A stretch of 54,113 nucleotides of DNA from Thiohalocapsa sp. ML1 (GTDB lineage Bacteria > Pseudomonadota > Gammaproteobacteria > Chromatiales > Chromatiaceae), in NCBI RefSeq assembly GCF_001469165.1, contig NZ_JABX01000041.1, forward strand, positions 1 to 54,113, written 5' to 3'. Position 1 is the stretch's first letter. Each line of letters starts with the position of its first letter. The translations under genes and the position numbers were made by a program. Under the pieces are notes generated by a model. The model searched no databases. It was not told the DNA's origin and saw only the letters and a program-made list of their open reading frames with translations. Below are positions 16,218 to 25,617 of the stretch, piece after piece.

Positions 16218-17672
16218 ATGAGCGAAGAAATCCTCATCAACGTCACCCCGCCCGAGACGCGCGTCGCGGTGGTGGAGAACGGCGTGGTGCAGGAGATCAT
16301 TATCGAGCGGGCGCAGCGCTGCGGGCTCGTCGGCAGCATCTATCGCGGGCGCATCTGCCGGGTGCTGCCGGGCATGCAGGCGGCGTTTGTGGACATCGGG
16401 CTCGAGCGCGCGGCCTTCCTGCACGCCTCCGACATCATCGGCAAGGACGGCGAGCCGCGCAGCGAGCAGATCATGGACCTGGTGCGCGAGGGCGATCGCA
16501 TCGTCGTGCAGGTGGTCAAAGATCCCATCGGCACCAAGGGTGCGCGGTTGACGACGAACATCTCCATCGCCTCGCGCTACCTCGTGTTCATGCCCCGGCT
16601 CGGCAACACCGGCGTGTCGCAGAAGATCGAGGACGACGAGGAGCGCCGGCGCCTGCGCGAGATCCTGCAGCGCTATGTCGAGGAGCACCAAGACGCCGGC
16701 GGCTACATCGCCCGCACCGCCGCCGAGGCCGTTGACGATGCAGCGCTGTGCCGCGACATGGCCTTTCTCGCGAAGCTCTGGCGCGGCATCAAGGAGCGCT
16801 GCGACGCCGGCGACGACGTAGGCCCCATCCACGACGATCTGCCGCTCGCGCTGCGGGCGCTGCGGGACCTGGTGACGCCGGAGGTGGAGCGGGTGCGCAT
16901 CGATTCGCGCACCACCATGGAGAAGGCCGCCGCGTTCGCGACCAAGTACATCCCGGAGATCGTCGAACGGGTCGAGTACTACGTCGGCGAGCGACCGCTG
17001 TTCGATCTCTACGGCGTCGAGGACGAGATCCGCAAGGCCTTGGAGCGCAAGGTGCAGCTCAAGTCCGGCGGTCATCTGGTCATCGATCAGACCGAGGCGA
17101 TGACGACCATCGACGTCAACACGGGCGCCTTCGTCGGCCATCGCAACCTCGAAGAGACCATCTTCAAGACCAACCTGGAGGCGGCCCAGGCCATCTGCCG
17201 GCAACTGCGCCTGAGGAACTTGGGCGGCATCATCATCATCGACTTCATCGACATGACCGATGACGAGCACAAGCGCCAGGTGCTGAGAGCGCTGGAGAAG
17301 TGCCTCGCCAGGGATCATGCAAAGACGCACATCACCGAGGTCTCGGCGCTGGGCCTGGTGGAGATGACCCGCAAGCGTACCCGCGAGTCGCTGGAGCACG
17401 TGCTGTGTCAGCCCTGCCCCTGCTGCGGCGGGCGCGGCTCGCTCAAGACCGCCGAGACCACCTGCTACGAGATCTTCCGCGAGATCCTGCGTGAGGCTCG
17501 GCAGTTCGAGGTGGAGACTTTGCTGGTGCTGGCCTCCCAAGAGGTCATCGACCGGCTTCTGGACGAGGAGTCCGGCCACCTTGCGGAGCTGGAGGAGTTC
17601 ATCCGCAAGCCCATCCGGCTGCAGGCGGAGGCCCTCTACACCCAAGAGCAGTACGACGTGGTGCTCATCTGA
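16218..17672 (+). CDS. rng: Ribonuclease G
   Basis: 484-residue endoribonuclease of the RNase E/G family, involved in 16S rRNA 5' maturation and mRNA decay. It begins MSEEILINVTPPETRVAVVENG; the S1 domain contains GSIYRGRICRVLPGMQAAFVDIGLERAAFLH. The DNase-I-like catalytic domain has the metal-binding region TIDVNTGAFVG ... IIIIDFIDM, and the Zn-link is CPCCGGRG. It lacks the long C-terminal scaffold of RNase E. The start is leaderless-looking, with a pyrimidine-rich heptamer array where a ribosome site would be. Confidence 0.97.
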   Translation: MSEEILINVTPPETRVAVVENGVVQEIIIERAQRCGLVGSIYRGRICRVLPGMQAAFVDIGLERAAFLHASDIIGKDGEPRSEQIMDLVREGDRIVVQVVKDPIGTKGARLTTNISIASRYLVFMPRLGNTGVSQKIEDDEERRRLREILQRYVEEHQDAGGYIARTAAEAVDDAALCRDMAFLAKLWRGIKERCDAGDDVGPIHDDLPLALRALRDLVTPEVERVRIDSRTTMEKAAAFATKYIPEIVERVEYYVGERPLFDLYGVEDEIRKALERKVQLKSGGHLVIDQTEAMTTIDVNTGAFVGHRNLEETIFKTNLEAAQAICRQLRLRNLGGIIIIDFIDMTDDEHKRQVLRALEKCLARDHAKTHITEVSALGLVEMTRKRTRESLEHVLCQPCPCCGGRGSLKTAETTCYEIFREILREARQFEVETLLVLASQEVIDRLLDEESGHLAELEEFIRKPIRLQAEALYTQEQYDVVLI

Positions 17673-17765
17673 GCCGGCCGTACCCGGTCTCGATCCGCTG
17701 TCCATGCTTCGCCGCGCCGCCGTCACCGAGCACCGCAGGCCCACCGCCGCGCCGGGGCCGGTGAC

Positions 17766-20700
17766 ATGACCCGCCTCGCCGTCCGGCTCCTGCGCCGGCT
17801 CATCGGCCTCGGCGCGCTGCTCATCATCGCGTTCGCGGTGCTGACGCTTGCAGTCAGGCTCGCGCTGCCGCATGCGGACGGCCTGCGCAACCTGCTGGCG
17901 GAGGGGCTTGGCCGTCATCTCGGTGCCGAGGTCAGCGTCGGGCAGCTCGGGGTGACGCTGCGCGGCCTGCGGCCGGAGCTCACGCTCAATGACGCGCGCC
18001 TGCGCGACCCGCACGACGGCGAGCCGCTGCTCGCGCTCCGGGCGTTGCGCGTCAACCTCGATCTGCGTGCCTCGCTGCAGGCGCTGGCCCCGCGCATCGT
18101 CGGCGTCACGCTGGTGGGCGCGCGCATTGAGGTGCGCCGCGGTCTGGACGGGCGCATCGGCGTGCGCGGGCTGGACAGGCTCGGCGGCGGCGACGGCGGT
18201 GCGGCAAGGTTCTTCCTGCGCCAGGGACGCCTCAGCCTCGCCGACAGCGAGATCTTCTACACCGACGCCCACGCCGGCGTGCCGGCGCTGGCCTTCGGCA
18301 TTGAGCGGCTCGACCTCGTCAACGACGGTTCCGCGCACCGCCTGCGCGTCGCCGCCACACCGCCCGGCGATCCCGCCGGCGAGCTCACGCTGCTCGCGGA
18401 CCTGACCGGGCCCGCCGCCCGCCCCGAGCGCTGGTCCGGGCGCCTCTACGCGGACTGGCGCGGCAGCAATCTCGCCCGCGTGCTGCGCGGGCGGCTGCCG
18501 GCATGGCTCCGGCTCGCGACGGACGGCGTCCATGTGAGCACCTGGCTTGGCCTCGAAGACGGCGGCGTTACGCGAGCGACCACCCGAATCTGGCTCGACG
18601 ACCTCGTGCTGCGCCGCACCGCCGCCACGCCGGATGCGGCCGCCGCCGCGGCACCGCAGCAGCTCGATCTCGGCGACATCGGCGGCCTGCTGCGCTGGCG
18701 GGCGGAGCCGGACGGCTGGCGGCTCGACGCGCCGACGCTCAAGCTCTTCGGCGGCCTGCGCGGGGCGGAGACGACCTCGCTCCGGCTGCGCATGGCCGGC
18801 CGCGAGGCGCTGGCGGTGCGCTTCGGCGGGCTGCCGCTGGCGCGGCTGGCCGGCATCGCCCGCTTCGGCGCGCCGTCGGCGCTGGCGGAGCGGCTGCCGC
18901 CCGCGCTGCGCTCGGTGCTCGACGGGCGCGTCGAAGGACGGTTGGAGGACCTCAGGCTCCGCCTCGTGCTGCCGTCCGCGGCCGGTGCCGACGCGGCGGC
19001 GGCCCCGGATTGGCTCGTGCAGGGCCGGCTCACCGACCTGGGGCTCGGCCCCGCGCCGGGCGGCGATGCGCCGCCGTCGGGGCCAATACCGGCCGTGGAC
19101 GGGCTCGATATCGGCTTCTCCGCCGCCCCCGGTGCCGGCGCCGTTGCGCTCGGCGGCAACGGCGTGCACCTGGACCTGCGCCCGCACCTCATCGCGCCGC
19201 TCACGCTCACGCGCCTCGCCGGGCTGCTGCAATGGCGGGTGGAGCCCGGCGGCGGCGTGCGGCTCTGGAGCAACGCGCTGGCCGCCGACACCGCGGACGT
19301 AGAGAGCCTGAGCCGCCTCGATCTGCGGCTCGGTGCGCCGGACGGCGGCCCCTTCGTGGACATGCACAGCCACTTTCGCGGCGGCACCGCCGCGGCGATG
19401 CCGCGCTACCTGCCGGTATCGGCGATGGGCGATGACCTGGAGGACTGGCTCGCGCGGGCCGTCGTCGCCGGCCGACTCGACAGCGCCGACCTCTTGCTGC
19501 GCGGGGACCTGTCCCGGCATCCGTTCGATGCCAACGACGGGCGCTTCGAGCTGGTGCTGCGGGTCGCCGACGGTGTGCTCGACTACGACCCGCCGCGCCC
19601 GGCCGAAGACGAGCCGGGCATGCAGCGCGATCGCGCCCCGGGCCGCGGCGGCGACTGGCCGCCGTTGCGCGACGTCGCGGCGACGCTGCGCTTCGAGCAG
19701 CGCGGCCTGACCATCGAGGTCGCGAGCGCCCGCATCCTCGGCGTCGAGGTGCTGGACGGGAGCGCGCGGCTGCCGAACCTCTGGGTGCCGGCGCTGCTGC
19801 ACATCGAGGCGGAGGGCGCAGGGCCGCTCGCGGACGGGCTCGACTTTCTCGCCGATACGCCGCTGGCGGACAGGGTCGGCGGCATCCCGGAGGCACTGGC
19901 CGCGAGCGGCAGCGGGGCGCTTTCGTTGACCATCGACCTCCCGCTCATGCCCGGCGGGGAGGTCGGCTACGCGGGGGAGCTCGGCTTCGGCGACGACGCG
20001 ACGGTGACGCTGCGGGCGGCCGATCTGACGCTCACGGATATCGCGGGCGCCCTTGCCTTCGACAACACGGGGCTGCGCGCGGAGGGCATCGCCGCCAGGC
20101 TCGGCGAGCAGGCGCTTGCCGTCGACATCGAGACACAGCCGCCGGCCGGGGACGACGATCCTGGCGACACCGAGATCAAGGTGCGCGGGAGCACCGCTGT
20201 CGGGAAGCTCGCCGCGGCGCTGCCGAGCCCCTGGTGGACGCTGGCGACGGGCAGCATCGACTGGACGCTGCTCGCGTCGCTGGCCAACGACGACGCCACC
20301 GAGGCCGCGCCGCCGCTCGATCTTGAGCTCACGTCGGACCTTGCCGGGGTCGCGCTGGACCTGCCCGCGCCCTTCGGCAAGTCGGCCGGCGCAGCACGGC
20401 CGTTGACGGTCACGACGCGCCTCGTGCCGAGTGCGCCCATCGACTTGAGCGCGCGCTTGGGCGACCTCGGTGCCCGCGCCGAGCTCGTCGGCGACGCCGA
20501 CGCGCTGCGGCCCGCGCGCATCGCGGTGGACCTGAACCGGCTGCCGGAGCGGCTGCCGGAGCGGCCCGGCATCGCGGTGGCCGGCGACCTGGGCCGGCTC
20601 GACATCGACGCCTGGCTCGCCTGGCAACGCGAGCACGCGGCGCTGTTTCAGGGCAGCGGCGCCGACAGCGGCGCGGCGCCGGCGCTGCCGCTGCAGCCCG

Positions 20701-21899
20701 TTCGGCTCAGCGCTGCCGCCGTGAGCGTCGGCCCGCTGCGCTTCGCCGATGTCCGCGCCGCGCTGGCGCCGAGCGACGCCGGCGGCTGGCGCATCGGCGT
20801 GGACGCCGCCGGCAACAGCGCCAGCCTGGTGTTGCCGGGGCGCGCCGGCGGGCCGCTCAAGGTGCGCCTCGACAACCTTGATATCGCCCCGCTGCTCGCG
20901 GCCCGGGGCGAGCGGACACAAGGGCCCGCGAGCCCCGATCCACGCGCCCTGCCCGCGCTGTCCGTGCTCATCGAAGCGCTGCACCGCGGGCCGGATGAGC
21001 TCGGCCGGCTGCGGCTCGACACCGAGCGCACCCCAAGCGGCCTGCGCGCCACGGAGCTGTCGCTGACCGGGTCCCTGGTCAGCGCCAGCGGCACCGGTAG
21101 CTGGACCCGGGACGCCACCGGCTACACCGAGACGGACATCGCCATGGAGCTGCGCAGCGACGACCTCGGCGAGTGGCTGCGCCACGCGGGCTTCTACAAC
21201 GCGCTCAGCGGCGCACCGTCCGATGCGACGCTCGCCCTGTCCTGGCCCGGCGCACCACAGGGCTTTGCGCTGACTCGCGCCCGCGGCAGCCTCGCCCTCG
21301 ACATCGGCGCCGGGCGCATGCTGGAGGTGGAGCCGGGCGTCGGCCGCATGCTCGGCGCCTTGAACCTGGAGGCCATCGGGCGGCGCCTCAGCCTCGACTT
21401 CAGCGACGTCGTGGACACCGGCTTCGCGTTCGACGCGATCCGCGGCAAGCTCATCATCGGCAGCGGCGAGGCCCGCATCAGCCAGCTCGACATCCTCGCC
21501 TCTACGGCAGACATCCGCGTGCGCGGCGTCATCGACCTCGACGACGAGACCTTCGACCAGACGCTGCGCGTGACGCCGAAGATCGGCACTGGCATGGCCA
21601 TCGCCGGCGCGGTGGCCGGCGGACCGCTGGTGGGGGCGGCCGTGCTGCTCGCCGACAAGCTGAGCGGCGATGCGATGGATCAGCTCGCGAGCCACGAGTA
21701 CCAGGTCACCGGTCCCTGGTCGTCGCCGCAGGTGCGCCGCGTCGCCGGCAATGGTGCTGCGCGCTCCCTGCCGGACCTGTTGCTGCCGGAGGCGACCGGA
21801 CATGCAGCGCCGCCCGTGGTGCCCGCCGAGCGCGGGCACAGCGGGCGTCGCGGCGGCGCGCTTGAACGCCCGGCGAGTCCATTCCTGGACAACGATTAA
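17766..21899 (+). CDS. yhdP: YhdP-family AsmA-like protein (DUF3971)
   Basis: 1377-residue AsmA-like protein. One N-terminal transmembrane helix (about residues 10-32, LIGLGALLIIAFAVLTLAVRLAL) is followed by a very long repeating beta-groove region in the periplasm; E. coli YhdP belongs to the TamB/YdbH/YhdP group implicated in phospholipid transport to the outer membrane. The C-terminal conserved part has GAGRMLEVEPGVGRMLGALNLEAIGRRLSLDFSD and FDQTLRVTPKIGTGMAIAGAVAGGPLVGAA, which are family signatures. It follows rng by 93 bp. A hexamer array begins at its TAA stop. Confidence 0.94.
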   Translation: MTRLAVRLLRRLIGLGALLIIAFAVLTLAVRLALPHADGLRNLLAEGLGRHLGAEVSVGQLGVTLRGLRPELTLNDARLRDPHDGEPLLALRALRVNLDLRASLQALAPRIVGVTLVGARIEVRRGLDGRIGVRGLDRLGGGDGGAARFFLRQGRLSLADSEIFYTDAHAGVPALAFGIERLDLVNDGSAHRLRVAATPPGDPAGELTLLADLTGPAARPERWSGRLYADWRGSNLARVLRGRLPAWLRLATDGVHVSTWLGLEDGGVTRATTRIWLDDLVLRRTAATPDAAAAAAPQQLDLGDIGGLLRWRAEPDGWRLDAPTLKLFGGLRGAETTSLRLRMAGREALAVRFGGLPLARLAGIARFGAPSALAERLPPALRSVLDGRVEGRLEDLRLRLVLPSAAGADAAAAPDWLVQGRLTDLGLGPAPGGDAPPSGPIPAVDGLDIGFSAAPGAGAVALGGNGVHLDLRPHLIAPLTLTRLAGLLQWRVEPGGGVRLWSNALAADTADVESLSRLDLRLGAPDGGPFVDMHSHFRGGTAAAMPRYLPVSAMGDDLEDWLARAVVAGRLDSADLLLRGDLSRHPFDANDGRFELVLRVADGVLDYDPPRPAEDEPGMQRDRAPGRGGDWPPLRDVAATLRFEQRGLTIEVASARILGVEVLDGSARLPNLWVPALLHIEAEGAGPLADGLDFLADTPLADRVGGIPEALAASGSGALSLTIDLPLMPGGEVGYAGELGFGDDATVTLRAADLTLTDIAGALAFDNTGLRAEGIAARLGEQALAVDIETQPPAGDDDPGDTEIKVRGSTAVGKLAAALPSPWWTLATGSIDWTLLASLANDDATEAAPPLDLELTSDLAGVALDLPAPFGKSAGAARPLTVTTRLVPSAPIDLSARLGDLGARAELVGDADALRPARIAVDLNRLPERLPERPGIAVAGDLGRLDIDAWLAWQREHAALFQGSGADSGAAPALPLQPVRLSAAAVSVGPLRFADVRAALAPSDAGGWRIGVDAAGNSASLVLPGRAGGPLKVRLDNLDIAPLLAARGERTQGPASPDPRALPALSVLIEALHRGPDELGRLRLDTERTPSGLRATELSLTGSLVSASGTGSWTRDATGYTETDIAMELRSDDLGEWLRHAGFYNALSGAPSDATLALSWPGAPQGFALTRARGSLALDIGAGRMLEVEPGVGRMLGALNLEAIGRRLSLDFSDVVDTGFAFDAIRGKLIIGSGEARISQLDILASTADIRVRGVIDLDDETFDQTLRVTPKIGTGMAIAGAVAGGPLVGAAVLLADKLSGDAMDQLASHEYQVTGPWSSPQVRRVAGNGAARSLPDLLLPEATGHAAPPVVPAERGHSGRRGGALERPASPFLDND

Positions 21900-21900
21900 C

Positions 21901-21937
21901 GCTATCGCTATCGCTATCGCTATCGCTATCGCTATCG
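21901..21937. repeat. GCTATC hexamer array
   Basis: Six perfect tandem copies of GCTATC starting one base after the yhdP stop codon. A related mixed array is at 43710-43743. Confidence 0.93.
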
Positions 21938-22023
21938 AGATCGACGGTGAGCGACATCGCACGAGCCTAAGGGTTTTGCGGTTCGATGCTGCTTGAGCCA
22001 AATGCCGCTAAGGCTGGCAATTG

Positions 22024-22046
22024 CGATTTCGATTTCGATTTCGATC
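22024..22046. repeat. CGATTT hexamer array
   Basis: Three and a half tandem copies of CGATTT in the 308-bp gap between yhdP and the nitrilase gene. The reverse complement (GAAATC) reappears mixed with GCTATC at 43710-43743. The rest of the gap (21938-22023 and 22047-22207) shows no gene. Confidence 0.88.
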
Positions 22047-22207
22047 CCGGCGGAACGGTTCCTAAGGCCTATGCGGACTCCGAGTCGCTGCGCAGCACGC
22101 GCAGGGGCCGGCGTGGTGTTATCTTTGCGGGGTTCTGACCAAATCGTCACGCGCCTGTCACCCGGACTGCAAGCCCGCCGGCGCACGCGGACGGAGCGAT
22201 ACCTAAA

Positions 22208-23035
22208 ATGACGACAAAACCTCGGGTCGCGGCCCTGCAGATGGCCACCGGCCCGAACGTGAACGCCAACCTGCTGGAGGCGGAGCGGCTCATCCGCGAC
22301 GCCGCCGAAGCGGGCGCCGCCCTGGTGGTGCTGCCCGAGAACTTTGCCTTCATGGGCCGCTCGGAGCGGGACACGCTGCCGCTGGCGGAGGCCGACGGCG
22401 ACGGCCCGTTGCAGCAGTTCCTGTCCGACATCGCCGCGCGCTTCGGCATCTGGCTCGTCGGCGGCACGGTGCCGTTGCGCTCATCGACGCCGGAGCGTCT
22501 GCGCGCCGCGGCGCTGGTCTACAACGACCAGGGCCTCTGCGTCGCCCGCTACGACAAGATGCATCTGTTCGATGTCAAACTGCCGGGCGCCGACGAGCGC
22601 TACCAGGAATCAGCGACCATCGAGCCCGGCACCGAGCCCGTCGTCGTCGACACGCCCTTCGGCCGGCTTGGCCTCGTCATCTGCTACGACCTGCGCTTCC
22701 CGGAGCTGGTGCGGTACATGCTGGACAGCGGTGTGGAGATCATCGCGCTGCCGGCAGCCTTTACCGCGGTCACCGGCAAGGCGCACTGGGAGACCCTGGT
22801 GCGCGCTAGGGCCATCGAGAACCTGGCCTACGTCATCGCCGCCGCGCAGGGCGGCTATCACCTGAGCGGCCGCGAGACCCACGGTCACAGCATGATCGTG
22901 GACCCCTGGGGCGCCATCCTCGCGCAGGTGCCGCGCGGCACCGGCTGCATCTGCTCGCCCATCGACCGAGGTTTTCAGGACTCCGTGCGGCGGACGTTTC
23001 CGGTGTTGGAGCATCGGCGGTTGAGGTGCCGTTGA
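22208..23035 (+). CDS. Carbon-nitrogen hydrolase (Nit1/nitrilase-superfamily amidase)
   Basis: 275-residue amidohydrolase. The Glu-Lys-Cys catalytic triad is visible: VVLPENFAFMG (Glu), ARYDKMHLFDVKL (Lys) and LVICYDLRFPELVRYM (Cys). Members of this Nit subgroup act as deaminated-glutathione amidases, which is the likely role here. Its position between yhdP and tldD is the standard order in Gammaproteobacteria. The GAGTACG heptamer array begins directly after its TGA. Confidence 0.95.
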   Translation: MTTKPRVAALQMATGPNVNANLLEAERLIRDAAEAGAALVVLPENFAFMGRSERDTLPLAEADGDGPLQQFLSDIAARFGIWLVGGTVPLRSSTPERLRAAALVYNDQGLCVARYDKMHLFDVKLPGADERYQESATIEPGTEPVVVDTPFGRLGLVICYDLRFPELVRYMLDSGVEIIALPAAFTAVTGKAHWETLVRARAIENLAYVIAAAQGGYHLSGRETHGHSMIVDPWGAILAQVPRGTGCICSPIDRGFQDSVRRTFPVLEHRRLRCR

Positions 23036-23037
23036 AA

Positions 23038-23155
23038 GGAGTACGGAGTACGGAGTACGGAGTACGGGGTACGGAGTACGGGGAGTACGGGGTACGGGGA
23101 GTGCGGAGTACGGGGGCATTGCGGAGTACGTTAGCGGAGTATGGAGTGCGGGGGG
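23038..23155. repeat. GAGTACG heptamer array after the nitrilase gene
   Basis: Tandem 7-bp GAGTACG units with point variants (GGGTACG, GAGTGCG) starting at the nitrilase stop codon. The inverted form (CGTACTC) follows at 23290-23320, so the gap between the two genes could fold into a long interrupted hairpin. Confidence 0.92.
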
Positions 23156-23287
23156 CGTGTAAGATTCGGTGAGGCCGAAGCGGGGTGCGAGCGTTGCGCA
23201 GGGGCATGATGATCCCAACCTGTTTCGACAACAGCCACACAGCGCGGAGCCCGATCCGGATGCCTCGTCGCAACCCGGACGCCAGCC

Positions 23288-23320
23288 CCCCGTACTCCGT
23301 ACCGCGTACTCCGTACTCAT
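23288..23320. repeat. CGTACTC inverted heptamers before tldD
   Basis: Reverse-complement counterpart of the array at 23038-23155, about four units (CGTACTC, CGTACCG, CGTACTC, CGTACTC), ending five bases before the tldD ATG. It occupies the usual place of the ribosome site. Confidence 0.88.
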
Positions 23321-23324
23321 AAAC

Positions 23325-24767
23325 ATGTCCGACAACCTTGCCATCGCCCGCGGCCAGATCCTGACCCCCACCGGGCTCGACGACGGTCATTTGGAGCGCC
23401 TGCTCGGCGCCCTGCACAGCCCGGCCATCGATGCCGCCGACATCTATTTTCAGTCCAGCCGGCTCCAGTCCTGGGTGCTGGAGGACGGCATCATCCGCGA
23501 CGGCAGCTTCAGCATCGAGCAGGGCGCCGGCATCCGGGCGATTGCCGGCGAGAAGACCGGCTTTGCGTACTCCGACGAGCTCCAGTTCCCGGCCCTGGCG
23601 CTGGCCGCGGACGCCGCCCGCGCCATCGCCGGCAGCGGTGCCCATGGCAGCGTGCGCACGGGCAACGCCGCGTTGCCAGTGCCGCTGTACCAGGCGCTGA
23701 ATCCCATCGAGAGCATGGACGACGCCGCCAAGGTGGAGCTGCTGCACCGCATCGACGCGGCGGCGCGGGATGCCGATCCGCGCGTGACCCAGGTCATCGC
23801 GAGCCTCGTCGCCGTGCAGGATACGATCCTGGTGCTCGCGGACGACGGTCGCATGAGCGCCGACGTTCGCCCGCTGATCCGCTGCAACGTCAGCGTCGTC
23901 GTCGAGCAAGACGGGCGCCGCGAGCAGGCCCACAGCGGCGGCGGCGCGCGCCGCGACTTGAGCTTCTTCCTGGAGCACGACCGGGCGCTGGGCTTCGCGC
24001 GCGAGGCCGTGCGTCAGGCGCTGGTGAATCTGGAGGCCGGTCCGGCACCGGCCGGCACCATGACCGTCGTGCTCGGTGCCGGCTGGCCCGGCGTGCTGCT
24101 GCATGAGGCCGTCGGCCACGGGCTGGAGGGCGACTTCAACCGCAAGGGCACCTCGGCCTTCGCCGGGCGCATGGGCGAGCGCGTCGCGGCCCCCGGCGTT
24201 ACGGTGGTGGACGATGGCACGCTGCCGGAGCGCCGTGGCTCGCTCAGCGTCGATGACGAGGGCACGCCGACCTCCTGCACCACGCTGATCGAGGACGGCA
24301 TCCTCGCCGGCTACATGCAGGACCGCCTGAACGCTCGCCTGATGGGCATGGCGCCCACCGGCAACGGTCGGCGCGAGTCCTACGCGCACCTGCCGATGCC
24401 GCGCATGACCAACACCTACATGCTGCCGGGCGACAAGGATCCCGCCGAGATCATCGCCTCCGTGGACAAGGGCCTGTACGCGGTCAACTTCGGCGGCGGG
24501 CAGGTGGACATCACCAACGGTAAGTTCACCTTCTCCGCGAGCGAGGCCTACCTGATCGAGAACGGCAAGATCGGCCGACCGGTGAAAGGCGCGACCCTGG
24601 TCGGCAACGGCCCGGACGTGCTGACCCGCGTCAGCATGATCGGCAACGACCTCAAGCTCGACGAGGGTGTCGGCACCTGCGGCAAGGACGGCCAGAGCGT
24701 CCCCGTCGGCGTCGGCCAGCCGACGCTGCGGGTGGATGGGCTCACCGTGGGCGGCACCGGCGGCTGA
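23325..24767 (+). CDS. tldD: Metalloprotease TldD
   Basis: 480-residue subunit of the TldD/PmbA (TldE) heterodimeric zinc protease, which degrades unfolded peptides and matures some RiPPs such as microcin B17. The metal motif is [13 protein letters not shown] (HExxxH, about residue 255), and the C-terminal [19 protein letters not shown] carries the Cys that serves as third zinc ligand in this family. The ATG at 23325 has no Shine-Dalgarno sequence, only the CGTACTC repeat. In related genomes tldD is close to pmbA; here about 16.9 kb of accessory DNA separates them, and a second diverged copy of the last 150 bp lies at 37131-37277. Confidence 0.97.
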   Translation: MSDNLAIARGQILTPTGLDDGHLERLLGALHSPAIDAADIYFQSSRLQSWVLEDGIIRDGSFSIEQGAGIRAIAGEKTGFAYSDELQFPALALAADAARAIAGSGAHGSVRTGNAALPVPLYQALNPIESMDDAAKVELLHRIDAAARDADPRVTQVIASLVAVQDTILVLADDGRMSADVRPLIRCNVSVVVEQDGRREQAHSGGGARRDLSFFLEHDRALGFAREAVRQALVNLEAGPAPAGTMTVVLGAGWPGVLLHEAVGHGLEGDFNRKGTSAFAGRMGERVAAPGVTVVDDGTLPERRGSLSVDDEGTPTSCTTLIEDGILAGYMQDRLNARLMGMAPTGNGRRESYAHLPMPRMTNTYMLPGDKDPAEIIASVDKGLYAVNFGGGQVDITNGKFTFSASEAYLIENGKIGRPVKGATLVGNGPDVLTRVSMIGNDLKLDEGVGTCGKDGQSVPVGVGQPTLRVDGLTVGGTGG

Positions 24768-25016
24768 CGACAGCGGATGTCAGCCGCAGCAGGGCTGGGC
24801 AGTGGCGTACGCGAGTGCGACGCATGCGCCGCGGTCCCGCGTGAGCCGAAACCCTGCCGCCGCCCGACCTCGGTCGCTGCGAACGCTGGCCGATGCCCGG
24901 AGGCGGGCTCGGCTTTAACTGGAGCGTCTCGAGACGCAAAGGGATTGACGATGCGCAGCCGCTCGGCGAAAGGAAGAAGTGCGCAGTGCGAGTGCGGATC
25001 TCGGAGTGCATCAGCG

Positions 25017-25253
25017 CTAATGGGCCTCGTCCCGCGACAGAGGGGTGAACCCGGACGCGACAAGCGGGTTTCGCATCAGCCTGGCGATGGCGCCCTGCCG
25101 GTGCTCATCGGTCTCCGCAGCCGCGACCGCCGCATCCTCTTCCTCGTCGTACATCAGGATGACACGCACAGACCGTCCTTCCGCCAATTGCGCGTCCGCT
25201 GGCAGGCGCACGACGCCATCTTGAACTTCGGTCTGGAACTCGATCGCTTGCAT
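25017..25253 (-). CDS. Orphan antitoxin-like small protein
   Basis: 78-residue protein beginning MQAIEFQTEVQDGVVRLPAD, resembling small antitoxins that start with a swapped-hairpin-like strand pair and end with a GF.(x)n.RDEA tail (here SGFTPLSRDEAH). The middle is acidic (DEEEDAAVAAAETDEH). No toxin gene follows within 24768-25016, which holds no convincing gene. It lies beside the truncated Rpn copy. Assignment rests on motif resemblance only. Confidence 0.55.
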   Translation of the reverse strand: MQAIEFQTEVQDGVVRLPADAQLAEGRSVRVILMYDEEEDAAVAAAETDEHRQGAIARLMRNPLVASGFTPLSRDEAH

Positions 25254-25600
25254 CGTGGTTCCCGATTCGCTTCAAGGTGGACTGCTCGTCGCCCGCATCC
25301 TGCGCTCAGCGCGGCTCGGGCAGCAACACCCGCGCCGCCGATCTTGGGCCGCGGCAAGGCTATCTCGATCTGGTACAGGCAGCAGCTCGCGTCGCGTGCC
25401 TTCACATCGACGATGCTGAGCTTGTCGTCGAGGAATTCCCGCTCGTTGTAGTGGTTGAGGATGACCACGTCCACGATCGGCGCCCGCAGTTCCGCGCCGA
25501 GCATGGCGTTCAGGAAGTGCACGAGCAGGCCGCGGTTGGCCTCCGCGCCGAGCAGGGCCTTGAAGACGCAGTCGATTTTCGGGTCAATGGGGCGGCGCAT
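25154..25600 (-). pseudogene. Truncated Rpn nuclease gene copy (5' part only)
   Basis: The first 80 or so residues match the four complete copies upstream almost exactly, starting RRPIDPKIDCVFKALLGAE and reaching CLYQIEI. At about 25360 homology stops: the sequence reads IEIALPRPKIGG instead of IEIQLLNLPELPARI, so the catalytic E-x-Q is lost and the remainder is unrelated and overlaps the antitoxin-like gene. It is the distal remnant of the tandem array. Confidence 0.8.
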
Positions 25601-25617
25601 ATGCGGAGCATCCGCTA
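25601..25617 (-). promoter_or_regulatory. Conserved 17-nt inter-copy junction with hairpin (four sites)
   Basis: Between each stop and the next start lies the same short linker. In the mRNA it contains GCGGA-TGC-TCCGC, a 5-bp stem with a 3-nt loop that ends three bases before the ATG. The purine-rich GCGGA is the only ribosome-site-like sequence and would be masked by the stem unless a ribosome finishing the upstream copy opens it. The same linker is at 26530-26546 and 28283-28299; 27375-27391 has a weakened stem. Confidence 0.55.

Noticed and set aside
16188-22001. A 1937-residue open frame on the minus strand opposite rng and yhdP
   Set aside because: It is antisense to two well-conserved genes, has an Arg/Ala/Gly-rich composition without domains, and arises from the codon bias of high-GC DNA.
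24768-25016. A toxin gene partnering the antitoxin-like gene at 25017
   Set aside because: Frames here are antisense-like or Arg-rich, with no toxin motif and no suitable start.
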